A DNA stretch of 64,000 nt from Cyprinodon diabolis (lineage: Eukaryota > Chordata > Actinopteri > Cyprinodontiformes > Cyprinodontidae): positions 35,300,111 to 35,364,110 of the forward strand of contig CM060081.1 in assembly GCA_030533445.1 (NCBI GenBank), given 5' to 3'. Under the pieces are notes generated by a model. That model worked only from the letters and a program-made list of their open reading frames with translations, did no database searches and had not been told where the DNA came from. This document shows, piece by piece, positions 22,560 through 35,404 of this stretch (the first letter of the stretch is position 1; each line of letters starts with the position of its first letter). The position numbers and the translations under genes are program-made.

Positions 22560-25500
22560 TTGCTCATTGCTATTGGTGATTTCATCACTGCAATGGCTCT
22601 TAGAAGGCGGGCGGAGCCCGCCAAAGGTGATTACATCACTGCAATGGCTCTTAGCAGGCGGGCGGAGCCCGCCATTGGTGATTTCATCACTGCAATGGCT
22701 CTTAGAAGGCGGGCAGAGCCCGCCATTGGTGATTTTTTACTTCACTGAGAAGGCTCCCAGCAGGCGGGCGAAGCCCGCCAACTGTGCTTTACCCACTGTG
22801 TTTCAATATGGACAACCCATATTACCCTTGTGCATCATACGCTGTGCACGTCTATTTCCCAGATTTCAGCACAAGTGGCACACAGCTCTCTTTGCCCATG
22901 AACTTGCCCTCTTTCCTTCCCTCAGCAGCCCTCAAAGGCGTAAGCAGTTGGTCTGGGGAGCCCCGACGTCACTTGCCAGGGCCGTATTGGCCCGGTTCCC
23001 CAGACGGGCAGTAGGTGGCCCCCCTCAAAATTTCTTTAGAAATTTTCTAGTTATTATTATTATAATTCTCCCGTATACCCAAAACTTCGGCACCTAACTA
23101 GTCCCGCACGGTTTGGCGGATCGGGCCCAAAGTTGGCACACGCGTCGGGACCAATGGGGTGATGTGTGCTTGTATAAAACTTTCTCATTAGTCCGAAGGT
23201 TTGCGAATTATTAGCGAAAACGTCGCAAAAAAATCCCATAGGAAATGAATGGGGAGAGGAAAAAAAAAGCATAAAAAACAGCACTTCACTGTGTCGGCAT
23301 ACATTCACCTAGAAAAACAGTTTGAAGCTCAGTTTGTAGATAAATCCTTCGTCTATTTAAAACTGAAGACGGTATGTTGATAACTGCTACGGTTTTTGTA
23401 TAATCAGACCTCAAGCGCCACAAAGTTTTAGCAAAATCCAGCCTGCTAGAGTGGAGCAACTGAAAAGCTAGAGTGTGAGGCAGGCGTTTTTTAAACACAA
23501 AAAAACATTTTAAACTCGCCCTCACGGCCACATATTTATAGCTAGAGTCACCATTTTTGGTCAGTTTGTAGACTGAAATCTCTGGACCCACACAATATCT
23601 TCGGAATTACGGTAGGATTAATACTTTTCCTTAAAAACCCTCCAGACCGACCTAAAGTCGATGAAAATCAGAGCAGTTTTTCATTGGTTTTGGAGCAGAA
23701 GAGGGGAGAAAAACGAATCAGACTATGTGTTTTCAAGTCGTCATAAATATTTTTCTGAATGACACACATACACCAAAGTTGGCATAGTTGGAGTCGAAGG
23801 ATGGCTGACGCTCACGGTGAAAGAATTTTTTGAATAACTCATACGGTTTTTGCTCAGCAGTCGTTTGTTCGGAGGACATTTTAAGCACCTCAAAGCTGGG
23901 TGAGTGACCTGCTGCAGCTAGCTCAATTAGAAGCTCATGTGTGACGAAACGTTTTTTCTTTTTCTTTCTCTTCCCATTCAGGTTGTAGATGACCTACAGC
24001 CATGAAAGTTACTCCAATTGAAGACAAGATATAGCTGTCGCTTAGATAAAAATAATTTTTGAGATACCTTTTATGGTTTTTACTCAGCAGTCGTTTGTTC
24101 GGAGGGGTGCTTTAGCAGCTGAAAGGTGAGTGAGAGTGAGGTCCTGCAGTTAAAAGAAAGGGAGGAGCAGGTGGGCCAACCATTTTGTTTTTGCTTCGTT
24201 TTGGGTTGTGAAAGACCTACAGACATGAAGGTTACCCCAGTCTGAGACAAAGGATAGATGTTGCTTTCACTGAAAGAATTTTTCAGATACCTTTTACGGT
24301 TTTTGCTCAGCAGTCGTTTGTTCGGAGGGTAAGCACCTGGAAGCTAGCTGACAGTTAGCTTCTGCAGCAGCCTGCTAGAGTGCAGCTGCTGAAATCTTAG
24401 TGTGAGGCGGCCATTTTTTTAAGATCAAACATCTTATTCTCGCCCTCACGGCCACATATTTGGACCTACAGTCACCATTTTTGGTCAGTTTGTAGACTGA
24501 AACCTCTGGACTCACACAATGTCTTCGGAATTACGGTAGGATTAATACTTTTCCTTAAAAACCCTCCAGACCAACCTAAAGTCGATGAGTTTCAGCCTTT
24601 CTCCATTCTTTTTAAGCTGAAGATGGGAGAAAAACGAATCAGACTATGTGTTTTCAAGTCGTCATAAATATTGTTCTGAATGACACACATACACCAAAGT
24701 TGGTATAGTTGGAGTCGAAGGATTGCTGATGCTCATGGTGAAATTTTTTTTTTAATAACTCATACGGTTTTTGCTCAGCAGTCGTTTGTTCGGTGCCGTT
24801 CTTCCCATACAAAAAAGCCTGGGAAGAAGAAACCAATAGTGAGTGCAGCTGTTGTCTGTGTCAGTGAGAGGCTCATTAAGCGTTGTCAAGGTTACCAAGC
24901 TTCAAACAGATTTTACCTCTGCTGTTTTAAACAGCACATATTAATCTAATGGAGGGTGAAAGCACTGATTTAACATTGGGAAATGGATACTATATGACTG
25001 CCGTCCATGACACTTCCCTTGCCACTCAGCACTGTTAGACTTTCAAAATAAGACTCCAGGGACCCTTCAAAATAAAAGCCTCTATATTTTTTACATATAT
25101 TTATTGCCCTATATGGCTCAACATTATGACCCAAACTCAACCCCATTTTAGAGAATAGACTCTAGGAGACTGTTTAAAACACACCCTATGGCAAATTTCA
25201 AAATAAAAGCCTCCCATTTCCGCTTCATCTACTGCCCTAATAAAATGGAAAAAGAGTGATTTAACGATTGGAAAGTCATCAACTATCATTGATGGGTCTG
25301 AACATTTTCTCTAAACACAACTCTGTTGGACTTTCAAAATAAGACTCCAGGGACCCTACAAAATAAAAGCCTCTAGATTATACTAATGCATTAATTGATG
25401 CAAATGGCTCAACATTATGACCCAAACTCTTCCAGGTTGTTTTTATTAGACTCTAGTGACCTTTAAAAAACACACCCCAGAGCAAATTTCACAATAAAAG

Positions 25501-25703
25501 TCCCCCATTTACTCTGTAATACAGGAACTATTCACCTAATAACATGGAAAACCAGTGATTTAACATTTGGAAATGGATTCTATATCACTGCTGGGCATGA
25601 CCCATCTATAGATGCACTTCCATGATAGACTTTCAAAATAAGACTACAGGGACTCTACAAAATAAAAGCCTCTTCCTTATACACACTCATACATTCTGGC
25701 ATA
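22560..25703. repeat. Macrosatellite unit U8 (divergent, 3144 bp)
   Basis: Most diverged unit in the window. It has four GC palindromes and no hairpin insertion. Changes are scattered from about 23670 onward: GAGCAGTTTTTC, a shortened GGGTGAGTGACC in B1, ATAAAAATAATTTTTGAG, TTTATGGTTTTTACT, ACCTACAGTC, and many in the tail between 25000 and 25700. It carries the A' 3 bp deletion but lacks the TTTTCGTTGCC beta marker. Some B1 variants are shared with U13. Confidence 0.94.
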
Positions 25704-28700
25704 TTGCTTATAGCCATTTGTAATTTCATCACTGCAATGGCTCTTAGAAGGCGGGCGGAGCCCGCCATTGGTGATTTCATCACTGCAATGGCTGTTAGGA
25801 GGCGGGCGGAGCCCGCCAATGGTGATTTTTTTCATCACTGCAATGGCTCCTAGCAGGCGGGCGGAGCCCGCCATTGGTGATTTCATCACTGCAATGGCTC
25901 TTAGCAGGCGGGCAATGCCCGCCATTGGGGATTTTTTTCATCGCTGCAAGGGCTCCTAGCAGGCGGGCGGAGCCCACCAACTGAGCTTTACCCACTGCGG
26001 TTCAATATGGACAACCCATATTACCCTTGTGCATCATACGCTGTGCACGTCTATTACCCAGATTTCAGCACAGGTGGCACACAGCTCTCTTTGCCCATGA
26101 CCTAGCCCTCTTTCCTTCCCTCAGCAGCCCTCAAAGGCATAAGCAGTTGGTCTGGGGAGCCCCGACATCACTTGCCAGGGCCGTATTGGCCCGGTTCCCC
26201 AGACGGGCAGTAGGTGGCCCCCCTCAAAATTTCTTTAGAAATTTTCTAGTTATTATAATTCTCCCGTATACCCAAAGCTTCGGCACGTAACTAGTCCCGC
26301 ACGGTTTGGCGGATCGGGCCCAAAGTTGGCACACGTGTTGGGACCAATGGGGTGATGTGTGCTTGTATAAAACTTTCTCATTAGTCCGAAGGTTTGCGAA
26401 TTATTAGCGAAAACGTCGCAAAAAAATCCCATAGGAAATGAATGGGGAGAGGAAAAAAAAAGCATAAAAAACAGCACTTCACTGTGTCGGCATACATTCA
26501 CCTAGAAAAACAGTTTGAAGCTCAGTTTGTAGATAAATCCTTCGTCTATTTAAAACTGAAGACGGTATGTTGATAACTGCTACGGTTTTTGTATAATCAG
26601 ACCTCAAGCGCCACAAAGTTTTAGCAAAATCCAGCCTGCTAGAGTGGAGCAACTGAAAAGCTAGAGTGTGAGGCAGGCGTTTTTTAAACACAAAAAAACA
26701 TTTTAAACTCGCCCTCACGGCCACATATTTATAGCTAGAGTCACCATTTTTGGTCAGTTTGTAGACTGAAATCTCTGGACCCACACAATATCTTCGGAAT
26801 TACGGTAGGATTAATACTTTTCCTTAAAAACCCTCCAGACCGACCTAAAGTCGATGAAAATCAGAGCCGTTTTTCATTGGTTTTGGAGCAGAAGAGGGGA
26901 GAAAAACGAATCAGACTATGTGTTTTAAACTCGTCATAAATATTTTTCTGAATGACACACATACACCAAAGTTGGCATAGTTGGAGTCGAAGGATGACTG
27001 ACGCTCACGGTGAAAAAATTTTTTGAATAACTCATACGGTTTTTGCTCAGCAGTCGTTTGTTTGGAGGACATTTTAAGCACCTGAAAGCTGAGTGAGAGT
27101 GACCTGCTGCAGCTAGCTCAATTAGAAGCTTAGGTGTGATGAAACGTTTTTTCTTTTTCTTTCTCTTCCCATTCAGTTTGTAGATGACCTACAGCCATGA
27201 AAGTTACTCCAATTGAAGACAAGATATAGCTGTCGCTTAGATAAAAAGAATTTTTCAGATACCTTTTACGGTTTTTACTCAGCAGTCGTTTGTTCGGAGG
27301 GGTGCTTTAGCAGCTAAAAGGTGAGTGAGAGTGAGGTCCTGCAGTTCAAACAAAGGGAGGAGCAGGTGGGCCAACCATTTTGTTTGTGCTTCGTTTTGGG
27401 TTGTGAAAGACCTACAGACATGAAGGTTACCCCAGTCTGAGACAAAGGATAGATGTTGCTTTCACTGAAAGAATTTTTCAGATATCTTTTACGGTTTTTG
27501 CTCAGCAGTCGTTTGTTCGGAGGGTAAGCACCTGGAAGCTAGCTGACAGTTAGCTTCTGCAGCAGCCTGCTAGAGTGCAGCTGCTGAAATCTTAGTGTGA
27601 GGCGGCCATTTTTTTAAGATCAAACATCTTATTCTCGCCCTCACGGCCACATATTTGGAGCTACAGTCACCATTTTTGGTCAGTTTGTAGACTGAAACCT
27701 CTGGACTCACACAATGTCTTCGGAATTACGGTAGGATTAATACTTTTCCTTAAAAACCCTCCAGACCAACCTAAAGTCGATGAGAGTTTCAGCCTTTCTC
27801 TATTCTTTTTGAGCTGAAGATGGGAGAGAAACGAATCAGACTATGTGTTTTCAACTCGTCATAAATATTTTTCTGAATGACACACATACACCAAAGTTGG
27901 TATAGTTGGAGTCAAAGGATTGCTGATGCTCATGGTGAAAATGTTTTTTGAATAACTCATACGGTTTTTGATCAGTAGTCGTTTGTTCGGTGCCGTTCTT
28001 CCCATACAAAAAAGCCTGGGAAGAAGAAACCAATAGTGAGTGCAGCTGTTGTCTGTGTCAGTGAGAGGCTCGTTAAGCGTTGTCAAGGTTACCAAGCTTC
28101 AAACAGATTTTACCTCTGCTGTTTTAAACAGCACATATTAATCTAATGGAGGGTGAAAGGACTGATTTAACATTGGGAAATGGATACTATATGACTGCTG
28201 TCCATGACACTTCCCTTGCCACTCAGCACTGATAGACTTTCAAAATAAGACTCCAGGGACCCTATAAAATAAAAGCCTCTATATTTTTTACATAAATTTA
28301 TTGCCCTATATGGCTCAACATTATGACCCAAACTCAACCCCGTTTTAGAGAATAGACTCTAGGAGACTGTTTAAAACACACCCTATAGCAAATTTCAAAA
28401 TAAAAGCCTCCCATTTCCGCTTCATCTACTGCCCTAATAACATGGAAAAAGAGTGATTTAACGATTGGAAAGTAATCAACTATCATTGACGGGTCTGAAC
28501 ATTTTCTATAAACACAACTCTGTTGGACTTTCAAAATAAGACTCCAGGGACCCTACAAAATAAAAGCCTCTAGATTATACTAATGCATTAATTGATGCAA
28601 ATGGCTCAACATTATGACCCAAACTCTTCCAGGTTGTTTTTATTAGACTCTAGTGACCTTTTCAAAACACACCCCAGAGCAAATTTCACAATAAAAGTCT

Positions 28701-28900
28701 CCCATTTACTCTGTAATACAGCAACTATTCACCTAATAACATGGAAAACCAGTGATTTAACATTTGGAAATGGATTCTATATCACTGCTGGGCGTGACCC
28801 ATCTTTTGATGCACATTCATGATAGACTTTCAAAATAAGACTACAAGGACTCTACAGAATAAAAGCCTCTTCCTTATACACACTCATACATTCTGGCATA
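25704..28900. repeat. Macrosatellite unit U9 (type gamma, 3197 bp)
   Basis: Starts TTGCTTATAGCC, unlike the others. The GC block has its own layout of four palindromes plus a damaged terminal one. One palindrome has a CAAT-type loop (GCGGGCAATGCCCGC) and an extra GATTTTTTTCATCACTGC linker is present, so the order of linkers differs from the other units. GCAGGTGGCAC-type changes occur near 26071. The rest is gamma. No hairpin insertion. Confidence 0.94.
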
Positions 28901-31900
28901 TTGCTCATTGCCATTGGTGATTTCATCACTGCAATGGCTCTTAGAAGGCGGGCGGAGCCCGCCAATGGTAACAGGCGGGCGGAGCCCGCCAAAGGTGATT
29001 ACATCACTGCAATGGCTCTTAGCAGGCGGGCGGATCCCGCCATTGGTGATTTCATCACTGCAATGGCTCTTAGAAGGCGAGCAGAGCCCGCCATTGGTGA
29101 TATTTTTCTTCACTGAGATGGCTCCTAGCAGGCGGGCGGAACCCGCCAACTGGGCTTTACCCACTGTGTTTCAATATGGACAACCCATATTACCCTTGTG
29201 CATCATACGCTGTGCACGTTTATTTCCCAGATTTCAGCACAAGTGGCACACAGCTCTCTTTGCCCATGAACTTGCCCTCTTCCCTTCCCTAAGCAGCCCT
29301 CAAAGGCGTAAGCAGTTGGTCTGGGGAGCCCCGACGTCACTTGCCAGGGCCGTATTGGCCCGGTTCCCCAGACGGGCAATAGGTGGCCCCCCTCAAAATT
29401 TCTTTAGAAATTTTCTAGTTGGGGGGCCACATGCCGAAGGCATGGCCCACCTACTACTATTGCACATATTTATTCCGCGTATTATTATTGGGGGGCCACA
29501 TGCCGAAGGCATGGCCCACCTACTACTATTGCACATATTTATTCCGCGTATTATTGGGGGGCCACATGCCGAAGGCATGGCCCACCTACTACTATTGCAC
29601 ATATTTATTCCGCGTATTATTATTGGGGGGCCACATGCCGAAGGCATGGCCCACCTACTACTATTGCACATATTTATTCCGCGTATTATTATTATTATAA
29701 TTCTCCCGTATACCCAAAACTTCGGCGCGTAACTAGTCCCGCACGGTTTGGCGGATCGGGCCCAAAGTTGGCACACGCGTCGGGACCAATGGGGTGATGT
29801 GTGCTTGTATAAAACTTTCTCATTAGTCCGAAGGTTTGCGAATTATTAGTGAAAACGTCGCAAAAAAATCCCATAGGAAATGAATGGGGAGAGGAAAAAA
29901 AAAGCATAAAAAACAGCACTTCACTGTGTCGGCATACATTCACCTAGAAAAACAGTTTGAAGCTCAGTTTGTAGATAAATCCTTCGTCTATTTAAAACTG
30001 AAGACGGTATGTTGATAACTGCTACGGTTTTTGTATAATCAGACCTCAAGCACCACAAAGTTTTAGCAAAATCCAGCCTGCTAGAGTGGAGCAACTGAAA
30101 AGCTAGAGTGTGAGGCAGGCGTTTTTTAAACACAAAAAAACATTTTAAACTCGCCCTCACGGCCACATATTTATAGCTAGAGTCACCATTTTTGGTCAGT
30201 TTGTAGACTGAAATCTCTGGACCCACACAATATCTTCGGAATTACGGTAGGATTAATACTTTTCCTTAAAAACCCTCCAGACCGACCTAAAGTCGATGAA
30301 AATCAGAGCCGTTTTTCATTGGTTTTGGAGCAGAAGAGGGGAGAAAAACGAATCAGACTATGTGTTTTAAACTCGTCATAAATATTTTTCTGAATGACAC
30401 ACATACACCAAAGTTGGCATAGTTGGAGTCGAAGGATGACTGACGCTCACGGTGAAAAATTTTTTTGAATAACTCATACGGTTTTTGCTCAGCAGTCGTT
30501 TGTTCGGAGGACATTTTAAGCACCTGAAAGCTGAGTGACAGTGACCTGCTGCAGCTAGCTCAATTAGAAGCTTAGGTGTGATGAAACGTTTTTTCTTTTT
30601 CTTTCTCTTCCCATTCAGTTTGTAGATGACCTACAGCCATGAAAGTTACTCCAATCGAAGACAAGATATAGCTGTCGCTTAGATAAAAAGAATTTTTCAG
30701 ATACCTTTTACGGTTTTTACTCAGCAGTCGTTTGTTCGGAGGGGTGCTTTAGCAGCTAAAAGGTGAGTGAGAGTGAGGTCCTGCAGTTAAAAGAAAGGGA
30801 GGAGCAGGTGGGCCAACCATTTTGTTTGTGCTTCGTTTTGGGTTGTGAAAGACCTACAGACATGAAGGTTACCCCAGTCTGAGACAAAGGATAGATGTTG
30901 CTTTCACTGAAAGAATTTTTCAGATATCTTTTACGGTTTTTGCTCAGCAGTCGTTTGTTCGGAGGGTAAGCACCTGGAAGCTAGCTGACAGTTAGCTTCT
31001 GCAGCAGCCTGCTAGAGTGCAGCTGCTGAAATCTTAGTGTGAGGCGGCCATTTTTTTCAGATCAAACATCTTATTCTCGCCCTCACGGCCACATATTTGG
31101 AGCTACAGTCACCATTTTTGGTCAGTTTGTAGACTGAAACCTCTGGACTCACACAATGTCTTCAGAATTACGGTAGGATTAATACTTTTCCTTAAAAACC
31201 CTCCAGACCAACCTAAAGTCGATGAGAGTTTCAGCCTTTCTCTATTCTTTTTGAGCTGAAGATGGGAGAGAAACGAATCAGACTATGTGTTTTCAACTCG
31301 TCATAAATATTTTTCTGAATGACACACATACACCAAAGTTGGTATAGTTGGAGTCGAAGGATTGCTGATGCTCATGGTGAAAATGTTTTTTGAATAACTC
31401 ATACGGTTTTTGATCAGTAGTCGTTTGTTCGGTGCCGTTCTTCCCATACAAAAAAGCCTGGGAAGAAGAAACCAATAGTGAGTGCAGCTGTTGTCTGTGT
31501 CAGTGAGAGGCTCGTTAAGCGTTGTCAAGGTTACCAAGCTTCAAACAGATTTTACCTCTGCTGTTTTAAACAGCACATATTAATCTAATGGAGGGTGAAA
31601 GGACTGATTTAACATTGGGAAATGGATACTATATGACTGCTGTCCATGACACTTCCCTTGCCACTCAGCACTGATAGACTTTCAAAATAAGACTCCAGGG
31701 ACCCTACAAAATAAAAGCCTCTATATTTTTTACATATATTTATTGCCCTATATGGCTCAACATTATGACCCAAACTCAACCCCGTTTTAGAGAATAGACT
31801 CTAGGAGACTGTTTAAAACACACCCTATAGCAAATTTCAAAATAAAAGCCTCCCATTTCCGCTTCATCTACTGCCCTAATAACATGGAAAAAGAGTGATT

Positions 31901-32342
31901 TAACAATTGGAAAGTAATCAACTATCATTGACGGGTCTGAACATTTTCCATAAACACAACTCTGTTGGACTTTCAAAATAAGACTCCAGCGACCCTACAA
32001 AATAAAAGCCTCTAGATTATACTAATGCATTAATTGATGCAAATGGCTCAACATTATGACCCAAACTCTTCCAGGTTGTTTTTATTAGACTCTAGTGACC
32101 TTTTCAAAACACACCCCAGAGCAAATTTCACAATAAAAGTCTCCCATTTACTCTGTAATACAGCAACTATTCACCTAATAACATGGAAAACCAGTGATTT
32201 AACATTTGGAAATGGATTCTATATCACTGCTGGGCGTGACCCATCTTTTGATGCACATTCATGATAGACTTTCAAAATAAGACTACAAGGACTCTACAGA
32301 ATAAAAGCCTCTTCCTTATACACACTCATACATTCTGGCATA
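28901..32342. repeat. Macrosatellite unit U10 (type gamma, 3442 bp)
   Basis: Contains four hairpin repeats (29421-29690) of 69, 66, 69 and 66 bp. Two of its GC palindromes are damaged (GGATCCCGCC near 29031 and GGCGAGCAGAG near 29077). Gamma markers throughout. Carries GCAGTTAAAAG in B2, shared with U11, U12, U15 and U17, and TTTTTTTCAGATC in A', shared with U12, U15 and U17. Confidence 0.95.
29421..29690. repeat. 66/69 bp hairpin minisatellite, 4 copies (U10)
   Basis: Copies of 69, 66, 69 and 66 bp. The length difference is one ATT triplet at the joint, so the alternating lengths suggest the four copies arose by duplication of a 135 bp pair. Confidence 0.94.
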
Positions 32343-35300
32343 TTGCTCATTGCCATTGGTGATTTCATCACTGCAATGGCTCTTAGAAGGCGGGCGGAGC
32401 CCGCCAATGGTAACAGGCGGGCGGAGCCCGCCAAAGGTGATTACATCACTGCAATGGCTCTTAGCAGGCGGGCGGAGCCCGCAAACTGGGCTTTACCCAC
32501 TGTGTTTCAATATGGACAACCCATATTACCCTTGTGCATCATACGCTGTGCACGTCTATTTCCCAGATTTCAGCACAAGTGGCACACAGCTCTCTTTGCC
32601 CATGAACTTGCCCTCTTTCCTTCCCTCAGCAGCCCTCAAAGGCGTAAGCAGTTGGTCTGGGGAGCCCCGACGTCACTTGCCAGGGCCGTATTGGCCCGGT
32701 TCCCCAGACGGGCAGTAGGTGGCCCCCCTCAAAATTTCTTTAGAAATTTTCTAGTTATTATAATTCTCCCGTATACCCAAAACTTCGGCGCGTAACTAGT
32801 CCCGCACGGTTTGGCGGATCGGGCCCAAAGTTGGCACACGCGTCGGGACCAATGGGGTGATGTGTGCTTGTATAAAACTTTCTCATTAGTCCGAAGGTTT
32901 GCGAATTATTAGCGAAAACGTCGCAAAAAAATCCCATAGGAAATGAATGGGGAGAGGAAAAAAAAAGCATAAAAAACAGCACTTCACTGTGTCGCCATAC
33001 ATTCACCTAGAAAAACAGTTTGAAGCTCAGTTTGTAGATAAATCCTTCGTCTATTTAAAACTGAAGACGGTATGTTGATAACTGCTACGGTTTTTGTATA
33101 ATCAGACCTCAAGCGCCACAAAGTTTTAGCAAAATCCAGCCTGCTAGAGTGGAGCAACTGAAAAGCTAGAGTGTGAGGCAGGCGTTTTTTAAACACAAAA
33201 AAACATTTTAAACTCGCCCTCACGGCCACATATTTATAGCTAGAGTCACCATTTTTGGTCAGTTTGTAGACTGAAATCTCTGGACCCACACAATATCTTC
33301 GGAATTACGGTAGGATTAATACTTTTCCTTAAAAACCCTCCAGACCGACCTAAAGTCGATGAAAATCAGAGCTGTTTTTCATTGGTTTTGGAGCAGAAGA
33401 GGGGAGAAAAACGAATCAGACTATGTGTTTTAAACTCGTCATAAATATTTTTCTGAATGACACACATACACCAAAGTTGGCATAGTTGGAGTCGAAGGAT
33501 GACTGACGCTCACGGTGAAAAAATTTTTTGAATAACTCATACGGTTTTTGCTCAGCAGTCGTTTGTTCGGAGGACATTTTAAGCACCTGAAAGCTGAGTG
33601 ACAGTGACCTGCTGCAGCTAGCTCAATTAGAAGCTTAGGTGTGATGAAACGTTTTTTCTTTTTCTTTCTCTTCCCATTCAGGTTGTAGATGACCTACAGC
33701 CATGAAAGTTACTCCAATCGAAGACAAGATATAGCTGTCGCTTAGATAAAAAGAATTTTTCAGATACCTTTTACGGTTTTTACTCAGCAGTCGTTTGTTC
33801 GGAGGGGTGCTTTAGCAGCTAAAAGGTGAGTGAGAGTGAGGTCCTGCAGTTAAAAGAAAGGGAGGAGCAGGTGGGCCAACCATTTTGTTTGTGCTTCGTT
33901 TTGGGTTGTGAAAGACCTACAGACATGAAGGTTACCCCAGTCTGAGACAAAGGATAGATGTTGCTTTCACTGAAAGAATTTTTCAGATATCTTTTACGGT
34001 TTTTGCTCAGCAGTCGTTTGTTCGGAGGGTAAGCACCTGGAAGCTAGCTGACAGTTAGCTTCTGCAGCAGCCTGCTAGAGTGCAGCTGCTGAAATCTTAG
34101 TGTGAGGCGGCCATTTTTTTAAGATCAAACATCTTATTCTCGCCCTCACGGCCACATATTTGGAGCTACAGTCACCATTTTTGGTCAGTTTGTAGACTGA
34201 AACCTCTGGACTCACACAATGTCTTCGGAATTACGGTAGGATTAATACTTTTCCTTAAAAACCCTCCAGACCAACCTAAAGTCGATGAGAGTTTCAGCCT
34301 TTCTCTATTCTTTTTGAGCTGAAGATGGGAGAGAAACGAATCAGACTATGTGTTTTCAACTCGTCATAAATATTTTTCTGAATGACATACATACACCAAA
34401 GTTGGTATAGTTGGAGTCGAAGGATTGCTGATGCTCATGGTGAAAATGTTTTTTGAATAACTCATACGGTTTTTGATCAGTAGTCGTTTGTTCGGTGCCG
34501 TTCTTCCCATACAAAAAAGCCTGGGAAGAAGAAACCAATAGTGAGTGCAGCTGTTGTCTGTGTCAGTGAGAGGCTCGTTAAGCGTTGTCAAGGTTACCAA
34601 GCTTCAAACAGATTTTACCTCTGCTGTTTTAAACAGCACATATTAATCTAATGGAGGGTGAAAGGACTGATTTAACATTGGGAAATGGATACTATATGAC
34701 TGCTGTCCATGACACTTCCCTTGCCACTCAGCACTGATAGACTTTCAAAATAAGACTCCAGGGACCCTACAAAATAAAAGCCTCTATATTTTTTACATAT
34801 ATTTATTGCCCTATATGGCTCAACATTATGACCCAAACTCAACCCCGTTTTAGAGAATAGACTCTAGGAGACTGTTTAAAACACACCCTATAGCAAATTT
34901 CAAAATAAAAGCCTCCCATTTCCGCTTCATCTACTGCCCTAATAACATGGAAAAAGAGTGATTTAACGATTGGAAAGTAATCAACTATCATTGACGGGTC
35001 TGAACATTTTCTATAAACACAACTCTGTTGGACTTTCAAAATAAGACTCCAGGGACCCTACAAAATAAAAGCCTCTAGATTATACTAATGCATTAATTGA
35101 TGCAAATGGCTCAACATTATGACCCAAACTCTTCCAGGTTGTTTTTATTAGACTCTAGTGACCTTTTCAAAACACACCCAGAGCAAATTTCACAATAAAA
35201 GTCTCCCATTTACTCTGTAATACAGCAACTATTCACCTAATAACATGGAAAACCAGTGATTTAACATTTGGAAATGGATTCTATATCACTGCTGGGCGTG

Positions 35301-35404
35301 ACCCATCTTTTGATGCACATTCATGATAGACTTTCAAAATAAGACTACAAGGACTCTACAGAATAAAAGCCTCTTCCTTATACACACTCATACATTCTGG
35401 CATA
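32343..35404. repeat. Macrosatellite unit U11 (type gamma, 3062 bp; shortest)
   Basis: GC block has three palindromes. The third runs straight into AAACTGGGC, which normally follows the last palindrome, so a segment of about 106 bp between two palindromes is missing. ATT tract is minimal and there is no hairpin insertion. Otherwise gamma, with GAGCTGTTTTTC near 33369 and GACATACATAC near 34384 as own variants. Confidence 0.95.
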
